Below the pieces are notes generated by a model. It had not been told where the DNA came from, did not search any database, and saw only the letters and a program-made list of their open reading frames with translations. The position numbers were made by a program, and so were the translations under genes. A stretch of 64,000 bases of DNA from CALKXV01 sp965228905 (GTDB lineage Bacteria > Pseudomonadota > Alphaproteobacteria > Rhodobacterales > Rhodobacteraceae), in NCBI GenBank assembly GCA_965228905.1, contig CBDDII010000002.1, forward strand, positions 124,001 to 188,000, written 5' to 3'. Shown here piece after piece: positions 51,619 through 59,924 of this stretch (positions are counted from its first letter, which is position 1; each line of letters begins with the position of its first letter).

Positions 51619-52446
51619 ATGGCGGACGATCTGATACTGATCCTTGGTCCGCAATCCAAGGGTGCGCTCCAGCTCAATACATTTGTGCGGCAGGCTGGCG
51701 GCGTTCTGGCCAGGCACGGGGTGCGCGCGCTGCCGACGCGGGTGGCGGCACCTCTGTTGCGCCGGTCGATTGATGCCGAACGGCCTTATCGCGAACGCAA
51801 GGCCAATTTCGACCGCGAGGTCGAGCCACGCCCGGCCGTGCTTTCGGCGCTGAATATCTTTGGTCCGCCCGAGGCGGCTTTGGCCAAGGGCGGGTTTTTT
51901 GCGAATGTCGAACCGCTTTTGAACCCGATCGGCAAGATCGCGGGTCATTCAGAGGTGGTGCTGGTGATCGACAGCCTGCCGGCGTTCTTTCTTGCGCCGG
52001 AGTCCGAGCGGTTGGAGGCGCGGGTGCGCGCGACAGGCTGGGAAGTGCTGTACGAGATGGGCTGGACCGATCTGGCCCGTGCCATCAACGAAAAGATGAA
52101 AGCGGCCCGCCTGTTGGTTCTGACGCCGCGCGGGATGGCGCTGCGCTCGCCCGAGGTGCTGGAGCGCCTGTTCGGCCCGGACGTCCTGACCGTCGGCGAT
52201 CCCTTCTGGCTGTTCCGCCAGGCGATTTCCGAAACCGGCCACGCCGTTTTTGACCGTCTGCTTCAGCAAGGCACACCGGGGCCCGAGACCATCCGCGAGC
52301 TTTACGAGTCCTTCGCGGTTCGTCCCGGGCTGGACGAGATCGAAGAGCGGCTGGGCATTGAAAAGATCACCGCCACGCTTCTGGAACATCGTTTCCAGGA
52401 AAACCTTGACGCCATTGCCGGTCTGCCGCGTGCCGAGGTGATCTGA
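51619..52446 (+). CDS. Hypothetical protein co-expressed with a glycosyltransferase
   Basis: The family of this 275-residue protein is not recognised. It opens with a strand and glycine loop (LILILGPQSKGALQLNTFVRQ) that recalls the sulfotransferase-like openings of this window but lacks the conserved HIGxxKTG. It has no signal peptide or membrane helix. It shares one base with the glycosyltransferase gene that follows (TGATG), so a joint role in glycan metabolism is inferred. Confidence 0.6.
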   Translation: MADDLILILGPQSKGALQLNTFVRQAGGVLARHGVRALPTRVAAPLLRRSIDAERPYRERKANFDREVEPRPAVLSALNIFGPPEAALAKGGFFANVEPLLNPIGKIAGHSEVVLVIDSLPAFFLAPESERLEARVRATGWEVLYEMGWTDLARAINEKMKAARLLVLTPRGMALRSPEVLERLFGPDVLTVGDPFWLFRQAISETGHAVFDRLLQQGTPGPETIRELYESFAVRPGLDEIEERLGIEKITATLLEHRFQENLDAIAGLPRAEVI

Positions 52447-54611
52447 TGCCGGTCGAACTTCGGACGATCCGCAAGGCGATGCAGGGTCGTATCCCGGTGC
52501 TTGGGGCCGTGCGCGACGACGCCCATCTGTACGCGGCCGTTCCCGCCGGTGTTTCGGCCGAGGACCTGCGCGATGGTTTCGGTGCGGACGCCGAGGTGCG
52601 CCGTGCCGGGCAAAGTGCGCTGGTGGTTTTGCCTTCGGATTTCCGGCTGGACGCGGACCCGGCCGAGCTTTCCCTCTTTCGGGGTCTGAACACGCTTGTC
52701 GCCTTTCGCAGCGGCGAAACCGCCGAGGCCGCCTGCGACTGGCTGGCCTATCACGAAACGCGCCACGGGGCCGAAGCGGCGCTGATCTTTGACCGCGACC
52801 CGCCGGGCGGCAGCTTTGGTGCGGAACTGGCCGGAATGTCGCCGACCCTTCCCGTCATCGTGGTGCAGGCGGACACTCCCATGGGGCTGGCCAACGCGCC
52901 CGATGCCCGCCATCCCGGTCTTGCCCCTGCCGCGCCAAAGCGCGAGATGCCGCCGCTTGATCCCTGGCACGCGCCACTTGGTCAGTTGGTGCTTTACGAA
53001 GTGCTGCGTCGTCGTTTTCTGGCCGAGGCCGCCGCGGTCCTGCTGCTTGATATTCCGGACCTTCTGCAACCCGATCCCGAGGGCGCGGCGTTCGCGCGGA
53101 TCCGCGCTGCCGCCGGGCAGGTTGTTCTGAGCTACGGATTGGAAACGTACCCCTGGCGGTTGCGGCAGGGTGCGGCGGCACCTCACAGCGACCATATCGC
53201 GTTGCGCCGTCACGAAAGACGCTGGCTGTCATCCTGGGGCACGGTGCCGGGGGGATTGCCCGAGCCTTCGGTCTGGAAACCGGTGCGCGTCTCGGATGCG
53301 CCCCTGCTGGACGCCGCACCGATTCCCTTTCGCCGTGCCGTCGGCGTCGCCTTCCCCGAGGTGCCGGTCAACAAACTGGTGCGCAAGGCGGACCTCGCGG
53401 AAGACGCAGAGCTGTTGTCCGAGATGCAGGCGGCTTTCGACGCCAACCCGATCCGCCTGCCCGCGCCCGAGGCGATTGCGCCAAGGCCCAGGGGCGGTTC
53501 GGTGACCGTGGTGACGGCGATGAAGAACGAGGGGCCGTTCATCCTCGACTGGATCGCGCATAACCGCAGTATCGGGATCGACCGGCACCTGGTTTACACG
53601 AACGATTGCGACGACGGCACCGAACCCCTTCTGGATGCATTGGCCGAGGCCGGGGTCACGCGGCGGGACAATCCCTATCGGGAGATGGGCAAGGTGCCGC
53701 AACACGCCGCCTTTCGTGCGGCTGAAGGCGAAGGCGCGGTCGACGATGCCGATTGGCTGCTGACGCTTGACGTGGACGAATACATCAACATCCACGCGGG
53801 CGAAGGGCGGATTGCCGATCTGTTGGAGGCGAGGCCGGAGGCGCATGTCTTTTCGATGCCATGGCGGTTGTTCGGGAACGCGGATCGCGAAGGGTTCCGA
53901 GACGAACCGGTGACGCGGCAATTCACCGAAGCCGCCCCCGCCTTTGCGCCGCGCCCGCTACAGGCCTGGGCGTTCAAGTCGCTTTACCGGAACGCGGGGC
54001 TGTTTCGCCGTCTTGGTGTTCATCGCCCCAAGGGGCTGGTGCCTGCCACGCAGGGGCGAATTTGCTGGGTCGACGGGTCCGGACGGGAACTTTCGCCCAA
54101 CACCTGGCGGGGGTGTTGGCGGATGTCGAAGGCGAATTGGGGCTATGACCTCGTGACGCTCAATCACTATGCCGTCCGGTCTGCCGAGAGTTTCCTGGTC
54201 AAGCGCGACCGGGGCCGCGTCAACCATGTCGACCGCGACCAGGGGGCGGCCTACTGGTTTCGCATGAACCACAACGCCGAGACGGAAACCTCGATCCTGC
54301 GCCATGCCGACCGGGTTGAGGCCGAGAAGGCGCGGCTTTTGGCGCTGCCGGGTGTGGCCGAGGCGCATGGGGCGAGCGTGGACTGGCACCGTGGGCGGAT
54401 TGCCGAACTGCTGGCCCAGCCGGATCATGCGGCACTTTATGAAAAGATTACCTCGCCCCGGCTGAAGAACCTGTCACGCATGGCCACGAATTTCGGCGCA
54501 TACGTCCACTATCACGGCCCCGACGTGATCCCGGACGAGGTTGCCGCGCGCGATCCGTCACAGCCGTTTTTCTATACCGTCGATCCCAAGGGCAGGGCGC
54601 ATCCGGGCTAG
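52446..54611 (+). CDS. Family 2 glycosyltransferase (PF13704-like) with long N-terminal region
   Basis: The 721-residue protein has a GT2-like catalytic domain at about 349-600: VTVVTAMKNEGPFILDWIAHNRSIG, VYTNDCDDGTE, and a DxD in LTLDVDEYINI. The first 340 residues form a separate alpha/beta region with no clear family. The catalytic part resembles that of the enzyme at 28960-31515 (MIKNEADII, DADEF), so the two loci may modify related glycans. It overlaps the convergent lactonase gene by 4 nt. Confidence 0.82.
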   Translation: MPVELRTIRKAMQGRIPVLGAVRDDAHLYAAVPAGVSAEDLRDGFGADAEVRRAGQSALVVLPSDFRLDADPAELSLFRGLNTLVAFRSGETAEAACDWLAYHETRHGAEAALIFDRDPPGGSFGAELAGMSPTLPVIVVQADTPMGLANAPDARHPGLAPAAPKREMPPLDPWHAPLGQLVLYEVLRRRFLAEAAAVLLLDIPDLLQPDPEGAAFARIRAAAGQVVLSYGLETYPWRLRQGAAAPHSDHIALRRHERRWLSSWGTVPGGLPEPSVWKPVRVSDAPLLDAAPIPFRRAVGVAFPEVPVNKLVRKADLAEDAELLSEMQAAFDANPIRLPAPEAIAPRPRGGSVTVVTAMKNEGPFILDWIAHNRSIGIDRHLVYTNDCDDGTEPLLDALAEAGVTRRDNPYREMGKVPQHAAFRAAEGEGAVDDADWLLTLDVDEYINIHAGEGRIADLLEARPEAHVFSMPWRLFGNADREGFRDEPVTRQFTEAAPAFAPRPLQAWAFKSLYRNAGLFRRLGVHRPKGLVPATQGRICWVDGSGRELSPNTWRGCWRMSKANWGYDLVTLNHYAVRSAESFLVKRDRGRVNHVDRDQGAAYWFRMNHNAETETSILRHADRVEAEKARLLALPGVAEAHGASVDWHRGRIAELLAQPDHAALYEKITSPRLKNLSRMATNFGAYVHYHGPDVIPDEVAARDPSQPFFYTVDPKGRAHPG

Positions 54612-55468
54612 AGGATGACCTGGTGTTCCGCCTGTCCGTGCCCGGTTTCGGGAAAGGCGAAGGTCTTGCCGTGGTTTCCGGACTTCGCCGCGTCCGTGTC
54701 TGACAGTTCCTCGCGGGCGGAGGTGCAGAACAGCGTCGTCAGACCCGGCCCGCCGAACGCCGGGCAGGAGGTATGCGCGGCGTCGAAGGATACCTTGCCG
54801 ATCGGCTCGCCCTCGGGCGAATAGCAGGCCACGCGCCAGGCGCCCCATTGCGCGTTCCAGAAGTTCCCCGCCCTGTCCACGACCGCGCCATCGGGGTGAA
54901 GCCCCGAACCGTTCAGATCAAGAAAGACCTCTGCCTCGCCCTCGGGCCAGCCGTTTTCGGGTTCCAGCGCCTGGCGCATGACCTTGCCCGTCACCGTGTC
55001 GGCATAATAGGCGCATGAGCGGTCCGGCGCGAAACAGATGGCGTTCGGGATGGTGACCGAGGGCACGACCGGCGTGACCGCGCCCTGATAGAACCGATAG
55101 ATGGTTCCCGCCCCTTCTCGTTTGTCCTTGGCCATGGTCCCGATCCAGAAGCCGCCCCAGGGGTCGGCTCGCCCGTCATTGGAACGTGTACCTTTATCGT
55201 CAGGCTCCAGCCCCTCGACATCCTCGCGCCGCTCGCTGTCCACGTCGAACAGGAAGAACCGGCTTTCGCTGGCGATCAGCAATTCGCTTTCGCTGACCCA
55301 GCCCGCCGCCGAGACGTATTCGTTGAATTCGACCTGTCGGGTCTTGCCACCTTCGCGGGTCAATAGACGCCGGTTCAGGATGTCGAACCAGAACAACTGG
55401 TCGCGTTTCGGGTGCCAAAGCGGGCCTTCGCCCAATTCGCAGGATGTGTCGTCGTAAATGTCGCTCAC
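54608..55468 (-). CDS. SMP-30/gluconolactonase family sugar lactonase
   Basis: The 286-residue beta-propeller hydrolase starts CELGEGPLWHPKRDQLFWFDI, with the metal-binding glutamate in GEGP. It carries RSNDGRADPWGGFWIGTM and LHPDGAVVDRAGNFWNAQWG, the other ligand motifs. In this operon with dgoA and dgoK it most likely opens galactonolactone. The start is GTG 55468, overlapping the stop codon of dgoA. Confidence 0.88.
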   Translation of the reverse strand: MSDIYDDTSCELGEGPLWHPKRDQLFWFDILNRRLLTREGGKTRQVEFNEYVSAAGWVSESELLIASESRFFLFDVDSERREDVEGLEPDDKGTRSNDGRADPWGGFWIGTMAKDKREGAGTIYRFYQGAVTPVVPSVTIPNAICFAPDRSCAYYADTVTGKVMRQALEPENGWPEGEAEVFLDLNGSGLHPDGAVVDRAGNFWNAQWGAWRVACYSPEGEPIGKVSFDAAHTSCPAFGGPGLTTLFCTSAREELSDTDAAKSGNHGKTFAFPETGHGQAEHQVIL

Positions 55469-56070
55469 GGCTGAAAGGCTTCCCAGGCGTTGACCACGGC
55501 CCTGGCCTTGGTCGCGATCTCGCTCAATGCCATGCCCGGCTTGTAAAGCGACGATCCAAGCCCAAAGCCATTCGCCCCGGCCCGCAGCCAATCGCCGAAG
55601 TTTTCCGGCCCGACACCGCCAACCATATAGACCTGGGTTTCCGCAGGCAGCACCGCCCTCAGCGCCTTAAGCCCCTCGGTGCCCATCTGGAAGGCGGGAA
55701 AAACCTTCAGTCCGTCCGCGCCATATTTCAGGGCGGCAAAGCATTCAGATGGGGTCAGCACGCCCGGAAAGCTTTGCATATCCGACGCTTTCGTCGCCCG
55801 GATCACGGCTTCGTCGCAATTGGGCGAAACCACCAGTTCGCCGCCTGCGTCCTTCACCCGGCCCACGTCTTCGGCGCTCAGAACCGTGCCTGCCCCGATC
55901 AGGGCCTTGTCGCCGACCGCCTTTGCCATTGCCTCGATCGACGCGAAGGGCGAGGGTGAGTTCAAAGGCACTTCGATCCGGTCGATCCCGGTTTCCAGCA
56001 GGGTTTCGGCGACCGGCACGGCCTCTTCGGGGTCGATCCCGCGCAGGATGGCAATCAGGGGGCGGCTCAT
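55465..56070 (-). CDS. dgoA: 2-dehydro-3-deoxy-6-phosphogalactonate aldolase
   Basis: KDPGal aldolase cleaves its substrate to pyruvate and glyceraldehyde 3-phosphate in galactonate catabolism. The 201-residue class I aldolase has IAILRGIDPEEAV, the glutamate in RIEVPLNSP, GAGTVLSAEDV and the Schiff-base lysine in GLKVFPA. The alternative KDPG aldolase is disfavoured because dgoK lies immediately upstream with overlapping start and stop codons. Confidence 0.9.
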   Translation of the reverse strand: MSRPLIAILRGIDPEEAVPVAETLLETGIDRIEVPLNSPSPFASIEAMAKAVGDKALIGAGTVLSAEDVGRVKDAGGELVVSPNCDEAVIRATKASDMQSFPGVLTPSECFAALKYGADGLKVFPAFQMGTEGLKALRAVLPAETQVYMVGGVGPENFGDWLRAGANGFGLGSSLYKPGMALSEIATKARAVVNAWEAFQP

Positions 56071-56975
56071 CAGCTTTCCTTCAGTCGAACATAGGCGGTG
56101 GTCAGTCCCGCCAGCGTGCATTCCGTGGCGTCCGCAGTCTCGACCGTTGCGCCCTGCAAGGCAAGGGCGGCGGCGTAGCGGGCCGAAAGCGAAGGCGCGC
56201 CGATCAGGGCAATCCGCTGGCCCAGCCAATAGGGACGGGCGGCGGCGAGTTCCGAACCGATCAGAAGGCCCGAAAGACGCGCGGTGGCGGCCTCGGACCC
56301 GAGACCGTGCAGCAACCCTTCGGCGCGAAGCGTGAACAACCGGTTCGCCAGCGCCTCGGGGCGCGACATAGCCTCGGTCACGGCAGTTTCGAACGCCTGA
56401 TCGTCCCAGCCCGTGCCGACCGAATGGCGCAACACGGATTGGCGGGACAAAAGCGCGAACAACTCGCCGGTCATGAAGGTGCGGAAACTCACCACCTCGC
56501 CGGCCGAGACCTGCACCCATTTCGTGTGCGTCCCCGGCAAGCACAGCACGCCGTCAAAGTCGGGCGCTTTTGCAAGGAACCCGGCGATCTGCGTTTCCTC
56601 GCCCCGCATGACATCCGCCGGATTGTCCTGGGACAGGCCGGGCAGGATGGCGACGTCGATCCGCTTGTCCGTAACTTCGGGGCGCACGGCACCTTCGCCC
56701 ACGGGCGGGCAGGGGACCTGGGCATAGGGCGCCTCGCACCAGCCCTGCTTCGCGCCGACCATGCCGCAGGCGACCAGCGGGATGCGGTTCTGGCCCAGCC
56801 AGGGGTCGATCACTTCGATCAGGGCGGCCTCGAATGTGTCGGGCGTCAACGCGCCCATGCCCTTGTCGGACGCCCCTTTGGCAAGAACAACTCCGTCGCG
56901 GATCGCCCAGGCCCGCATGTTCGACGTGCCCCAGTCGACGGCGATCCAGTCGGCATATGTGCTTTCACCACTCAT
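56070..56975 (-). CDS. dgoK: 2-dehydro-3-deoxygalactonokinase
   Basis: DgoK phosphorylates 2-keto-3-deoxygalactonate, the step before the aldolase. The 301-residue protein has the N-terminal phosphate loop WIAVDWGTSNMRAWAI, the family element LVACGMVGAKQGWCEAPY, and LCLPGTHTKWVQV. It begins the dgoK-dgoA-lactonase operon. No galactonate dehydratase is adjacent; the enolase-superfamily gene at 40697 is far away and not clearly DgoD. Confidence 0.92.
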   Translation of the reverse strand: MSGESTYADWIAVDWGTSNMRAWAIRDGVVLAKGASDKGMGALTPDTFEAALIEVIDPWLGQNRIPLVACGMVGAKQGWCEAPYAQVPCPPVGEGAVRPEVTDKRIDVAILPGLSQDNPADVMRGEETQIAGFLAKAPDFDGVLCLPGTHTKWVQVSAGEVVSFRTFMTGELFALLSRQSVLRHSVGTGWDDQAFETAVTEAMSRPEALANRLFTLRAEGLLHGLGSEAATARLSGLLIGSELAAARPYWLGQRIALIGAPSLSARYAAALALQGATVETADATECTLAGLTTAYVRLKES

Positions 56976-57008
56976 GGCATTGGCAATGACGCGAAAAGGC
57001 CGGGGAAA

Positions 57009-57374
57009 TCAAGCCGGTCGCTCGGGCAGCGTCGCTTGCAGCTTTTTCGTCAGCCCGCCGCGCACGATGTCATAGGACGCCAGAACGCGGTGGCGCAATT
57101 CGTCGGCGTCAACGTCATCGGGCAACAACACCCAGGATTTGTGGAAATAGGGGGCTTTTTGGCCGACGCCCGCGTCGATCAGCATGGTGGCGGTTTCGAT
57201 GTCGGGAGTTTTCACCGCCACGCCCGGTTGCATCGCGCCGATACAGGCAAACATCTTGCCGCCCACCTTCCAGGCATCGTGGCCGCCGCCCCAGGGGTCG
57301 GAAACCTCGGCCCCGGGCAGGGTGTTGCAAATCGTGGCAAGGGCCTTGCGGAAGGTTTGGGATGAACCGGACAT
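57009..57374 (-). CDS. MmcQ/YjbR family DNA-binding-like protein
   Basis: The 121-residue protein matches the MmcQ/YjbR family. Typical segments are ALATICNTLPGAEVSDPWGGGHDAWKVGGKMFACIG and a C-terminal LRHRVLASYDIVRGGLTKKL. These proteins have a double-wing DNA-binding-like fold and no established function. It lies 33 nt upstream of dgoK on the same strand and divergent from ybeY. Confidence 0.85.
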   Translation of the reverse strand: MSGSSQTFRKALATICNTLPGAEVSDPWGGGHDAWKVGGKMFACIGAMQPGVAVKTPDIETATMLIDAGVGQKAPYFHKSWVLLPDDVDADELRHRVLASYDIVRGGLTKKLQATLPERPA

Positions 57375-57420
57375 ATCGGCATTCTAGCCTCTTTCTGTCC
57401 TTCCGTGTAGATGCGTCGCC

Positions 57421-57906
57421 ATGAGTGTTGATGTCATCATAGAAGACGAAAGGTGGACGGGAATCGGCCTGGAATCCCTTGCCGAACGTGCTGTGTCGGC
57501 AGTGCTTGCCCACCTGAGCCTCGATCCCGAAGCGTGGGAGGTTTCACTTCTGGCCTGCGATGACGCCCGTATCGCGGTTCTGAACGGTGATTTCCGCGCC
57601 AAGCCGACACCTACGAACGTGCTGTCATGGCCGTCCGAAGAGCGTTCGAATCCCGGCAAACTGCCCGAACCGCCCGAAGGCGACCCCGAATTGGGCGATG
57701 TCGCCATTGCCTATGAAACCTGCATGAAAGAGGCCAAAGACGGCAATAAATCGCCTGAGGACCACGTGACGCACCTGATCGTTCATGGAGTGTTGCATCT
57801 TTTGGGATACGATCATGAAAATGACAGTGATGCTGACTTGATGGAAAGCACGGAAATCGCGATACTTGGCAAGCTCGGGTTGGCGAACCCATATGTAGGG
57901 GCGTAA
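57421..57906 (+). CDS. ybeY: Endoribonuclease YbeY (rRNA maturation)
   Basis: YbeY is a zinc-dependent single-strand endoribonuclease needed for 16S rRNA 3' processing and ribosome quality control. The 161-residue protein carries the H3 motif with H122, H126 and H132 (HGVLHLLGYDH) and the upstream TNVLSWP. It starts the conserved ybeY-corC-lnt order; ybeZ (phoH-like) is absent just upstream, where the gene is divergent. Confidence 0.94.
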   Translation: MSVDVIIEDERWTGIGLESLAERAVSAVLAHLSLDPEAWEVSLLACDDARIAVLNGDFRAKPTPTNVLSWPSEERSNPGKLPEPPEGDPELGDVAIAYETCMKEAKDGNKSPEDHVTHLIVHGVLHLLGYDHENDSDADLMESTEIAILGKLGLANPYVGA

Positions 57907-57934
57907 CGGGCAAATTGTGTGACGGAAAGGATTG

Positions 57935-58816
57935 ATGGGAGAGAACGGCGAGGCGTCTTCTAGCGCAGCGCGTGGCGCGCAATCGGAAGACGAGAGTAAG
58001 CAGGGCCTGCTGACCAGATGGTTCGGGGCCCTCGGTGGACAAGGCGAACAGGACGAGGCGGAGCCGCCTGCGACCCTGGACTATGATGGCGACCGGCCAA
58101 CGGGCGGTCTGGCCAACCTGACGCGCTTGCGCGTCGAAGACGTGATGATCCCCAAGGTCGAGGTCGTCGCGGTTTCATCCGACATCACCAAGGAAAAGCT
58201 GGTCGAGGTGTTTCGCGAGAGCGGGCTGACCCGTCTGCCGGTATTCAAGGATACGCTGGACACGCCCAAGGGCATGGTCCATCTGAAGGATTTCGCGCTG
58301 CGGCACGGGTTCAATGGCGATGGCGAGACGTTCTCGCTGGAAACCATGTTGCGCCCCCTGCTTTATGCGCCGCCCTCGATGCCGATTGGCGTTCTTTTGC
58401 AGAAGATGCAGTCGGACCGGATGCACATGGCCCTGGTGATCGACGAATACGGCGGTGTGGACGGGCTTGTCACCATCGAAGACCTGATCGAACAGGTGAT
58501 CGGCGAGATCGAGGACGAGCATGACGTCAACGGGGGTGACTCCTTCGTGCAAGAGGGGCCGGGATGTTTCCTGGCCAAGTCGCGCACCCCGATCGAGGAT
58601 TTCGAGAAAGAGATCGGCCAAAAGCTGGTCTACGGCGAGGATGAAGAGGAAATCGACACGCTTGGCGGTCTGGTCTTCATGCTGGCCGGTCGCGTGCCTG
58701 CCCGTGGCGAGGTGGTGAAACACCCCGAGGGTCTCGATTTCGAGGTTGTGGACGCCGATCCGCGCCGCATCAAGCGATTGCGCGTGCGCACCAACATGGC
58801 GAAAGCCGCAGAATAA
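57935..58816 (+). CDS. corC: CorC/HlyC-family transporter-associated protein
   Basis: The 293-residue cytosolic protein has an acidic N-terminal tail. Two CBS domains follow (VEDVMIPKVEVVAVSSDITKEKLVEVFRESGLTRLPVF and a second with MHMALVIDEYGGVDGLVTIEDLIEQVIGEI). It ends in a CorC/HlyC transporter-associated domain (FLAKSRTPIEDFEKEIG). It influences Mg/Co efflux or membrane homeostasis. ATG 57935 has GGAAAGG upstream; a TTG lies immediately before it. Confidence 0.92.
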   Translation: MGENGEASSSAARGAQSEDESKQGLLTRWFGALGGQGEQDEAEPPATLDYDGDRPTGGLANLTRLRVEDVMIPKVEVVAVSSDITKEKLVEVFRESGLTRLPVFKDTLDTPKGMVHLKDFALRHGFNGDGETFSLETMLRPLLYAPPSMPIGVLLQKMQSDRMHMALVIDEYGGVDGLVTIEDLIEQVIGEIEDEHDVNGGDSFVQEGPGCFLAKSRTPIEDFEKEIGQKLVYGEDEEEIDTLGGLVFMLAGRVPARGEVVKHPEGLDFEVVDADPRRIKRLRVRTNMAKAAE

Positions 58817-58817
58817 C

Positions 58818-59906
58818 ATGACGGGGCGGCAATTTCGTGCGCCCCGCATGGCCTATCAGCCAAAAACGCTGGAAGGGTGGGAAACGCAGATCGCGTTTAC
58901 CATCGTCGAGTTACCTTTCGACACGGTCGAACCCGTTGCCTCTGGCGTGATCCGGGCGCGGCAGGGGCCGTCAGGAAAGGTGCTAGGCGAACGCCGCCCG
59001 CCCATGATGGTTTCGGAAGAAAAACGGGCCAAGTCTGACGCGGATGAACCTTTCTTTGAAGGTGCGCTGGTCTATTCCCCTGCCGAAGCGCCGCATCTGA
59101 CGGTTATCGAGCATCCCCTTGATTGGGTCTCCTCGGAAGGGCTGCCGAAATCTCTGGCCAAGCGGTTGGCCCAGACACGGCTGATTACTTTTGACAGCGT
59201 TTTGGAAACCCGCCATCGGCAGATGCAAGGGTTCCAGGTTCGGATCGGGGCGACTCTTCTGCGCCACGCTTACCTGTCGCGCGGCTTTGCTGCCAGGGGT
59301 TGGGATTGGGACGAAGAAGGCGCGCCGCTGCCGTTCGAAGATGCCATGCGCCTGGCGAAAAAGCGGATCTGGGAACGCCACGACCGGGCCTTGATGTTCG
59401 ACTATGCGGCAAAGCTTGGGCTTAAACCCGAACGGTCGCTCTTTGGGCGCGACTTCGCACAATCGGTGCATTACGTGCCCTTGCCGTTCAACGATCCCGA
59501 GGCGGCGAGCGATATGGCGGACATCGACCCCTCGGCGGCACGACAGGCGGGGGTCGAACCGGACATCGGGATCTTCATCAGCGATGCGGAATATCCCGAA
59601 TACGCCACACTTGCGGGGGCCATGCAAAGGTGGGAACGCGCGCTGGACCAGGCGCGGGTCAAGGCCTGGAACTCGGCCCGAAACGCGAAAACGCCAAAGG
59701 GACGCGAAAGGGCGCAATGGCGCGTGATCGAGGTGATCCGGGAGGTGACGGAGGACATGCGAAAGCATGACATCGCCGAGCACCAGGTCGGGCTTTACTT
59801 TTCGGGTCTGAAACAGCCAATGCGCGAATTGGGCAAAGATACCGAGGCGTACCGCATTTATCGCGGCTTGCAGGCCAGCCCATTCTGGATGTTCTGGAAA
59901 GGTTAA
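58818..59906 (+). CDS. Hypothetical protein inserted in the ybeY-corC-lnt cluster
   Basis: I do not recognise the family of this 362-residue protein. It is soluble, rich in charged helices and tryptophan, with no signal peptide. The middle (MQGFQVRIGATLLRHAYLSRGFAARGWDWDEEG) and the end (YLQ-type YFSGLKQPMRELG, ASPFWMFWKG) show no known catalytic motif. It starts one base after the corC stop and ends 18 nt before lnt, so it is clearly in the operon. A second ATG at 58848 is possible. Its position suggests an envelope or ribosome-related role, which is inference. Confidence 0.65.
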   Translation: MTGRQFRAPRMAYQPKTLEGWETQIAFTIVELPFDTVEPVASGVIRARQGPSGKVLGERRPPMMVSEEKRAKSDADEPFFEGALVYSPAEAPHLTVIEHPLDWVSSEGLPKSLAKRLAQTRLITFDSVLETRHRQMQGFQVRIGATLLRHAYLSRGFAARGWDWDEEGAPLPFEDAMRLAKKRIWERHDRALMFDYAAKLGLKPERSLFGRDFAQSVHYVPLPFNDPEAASDMADIDPSAARQAGVEPDIGIFISDAEYPEYATLAGAMQRWERALDQARVKAWNSARNAKTPKGRERAQWRVIEVIREVTEDMRKHDIAEHQVGLYFSGLKQPMRELGKDTEAYRIYRGLQASPFWMFWKG

Positions 59907-59924
59907 GGGTTACGCCCGCCCCCG

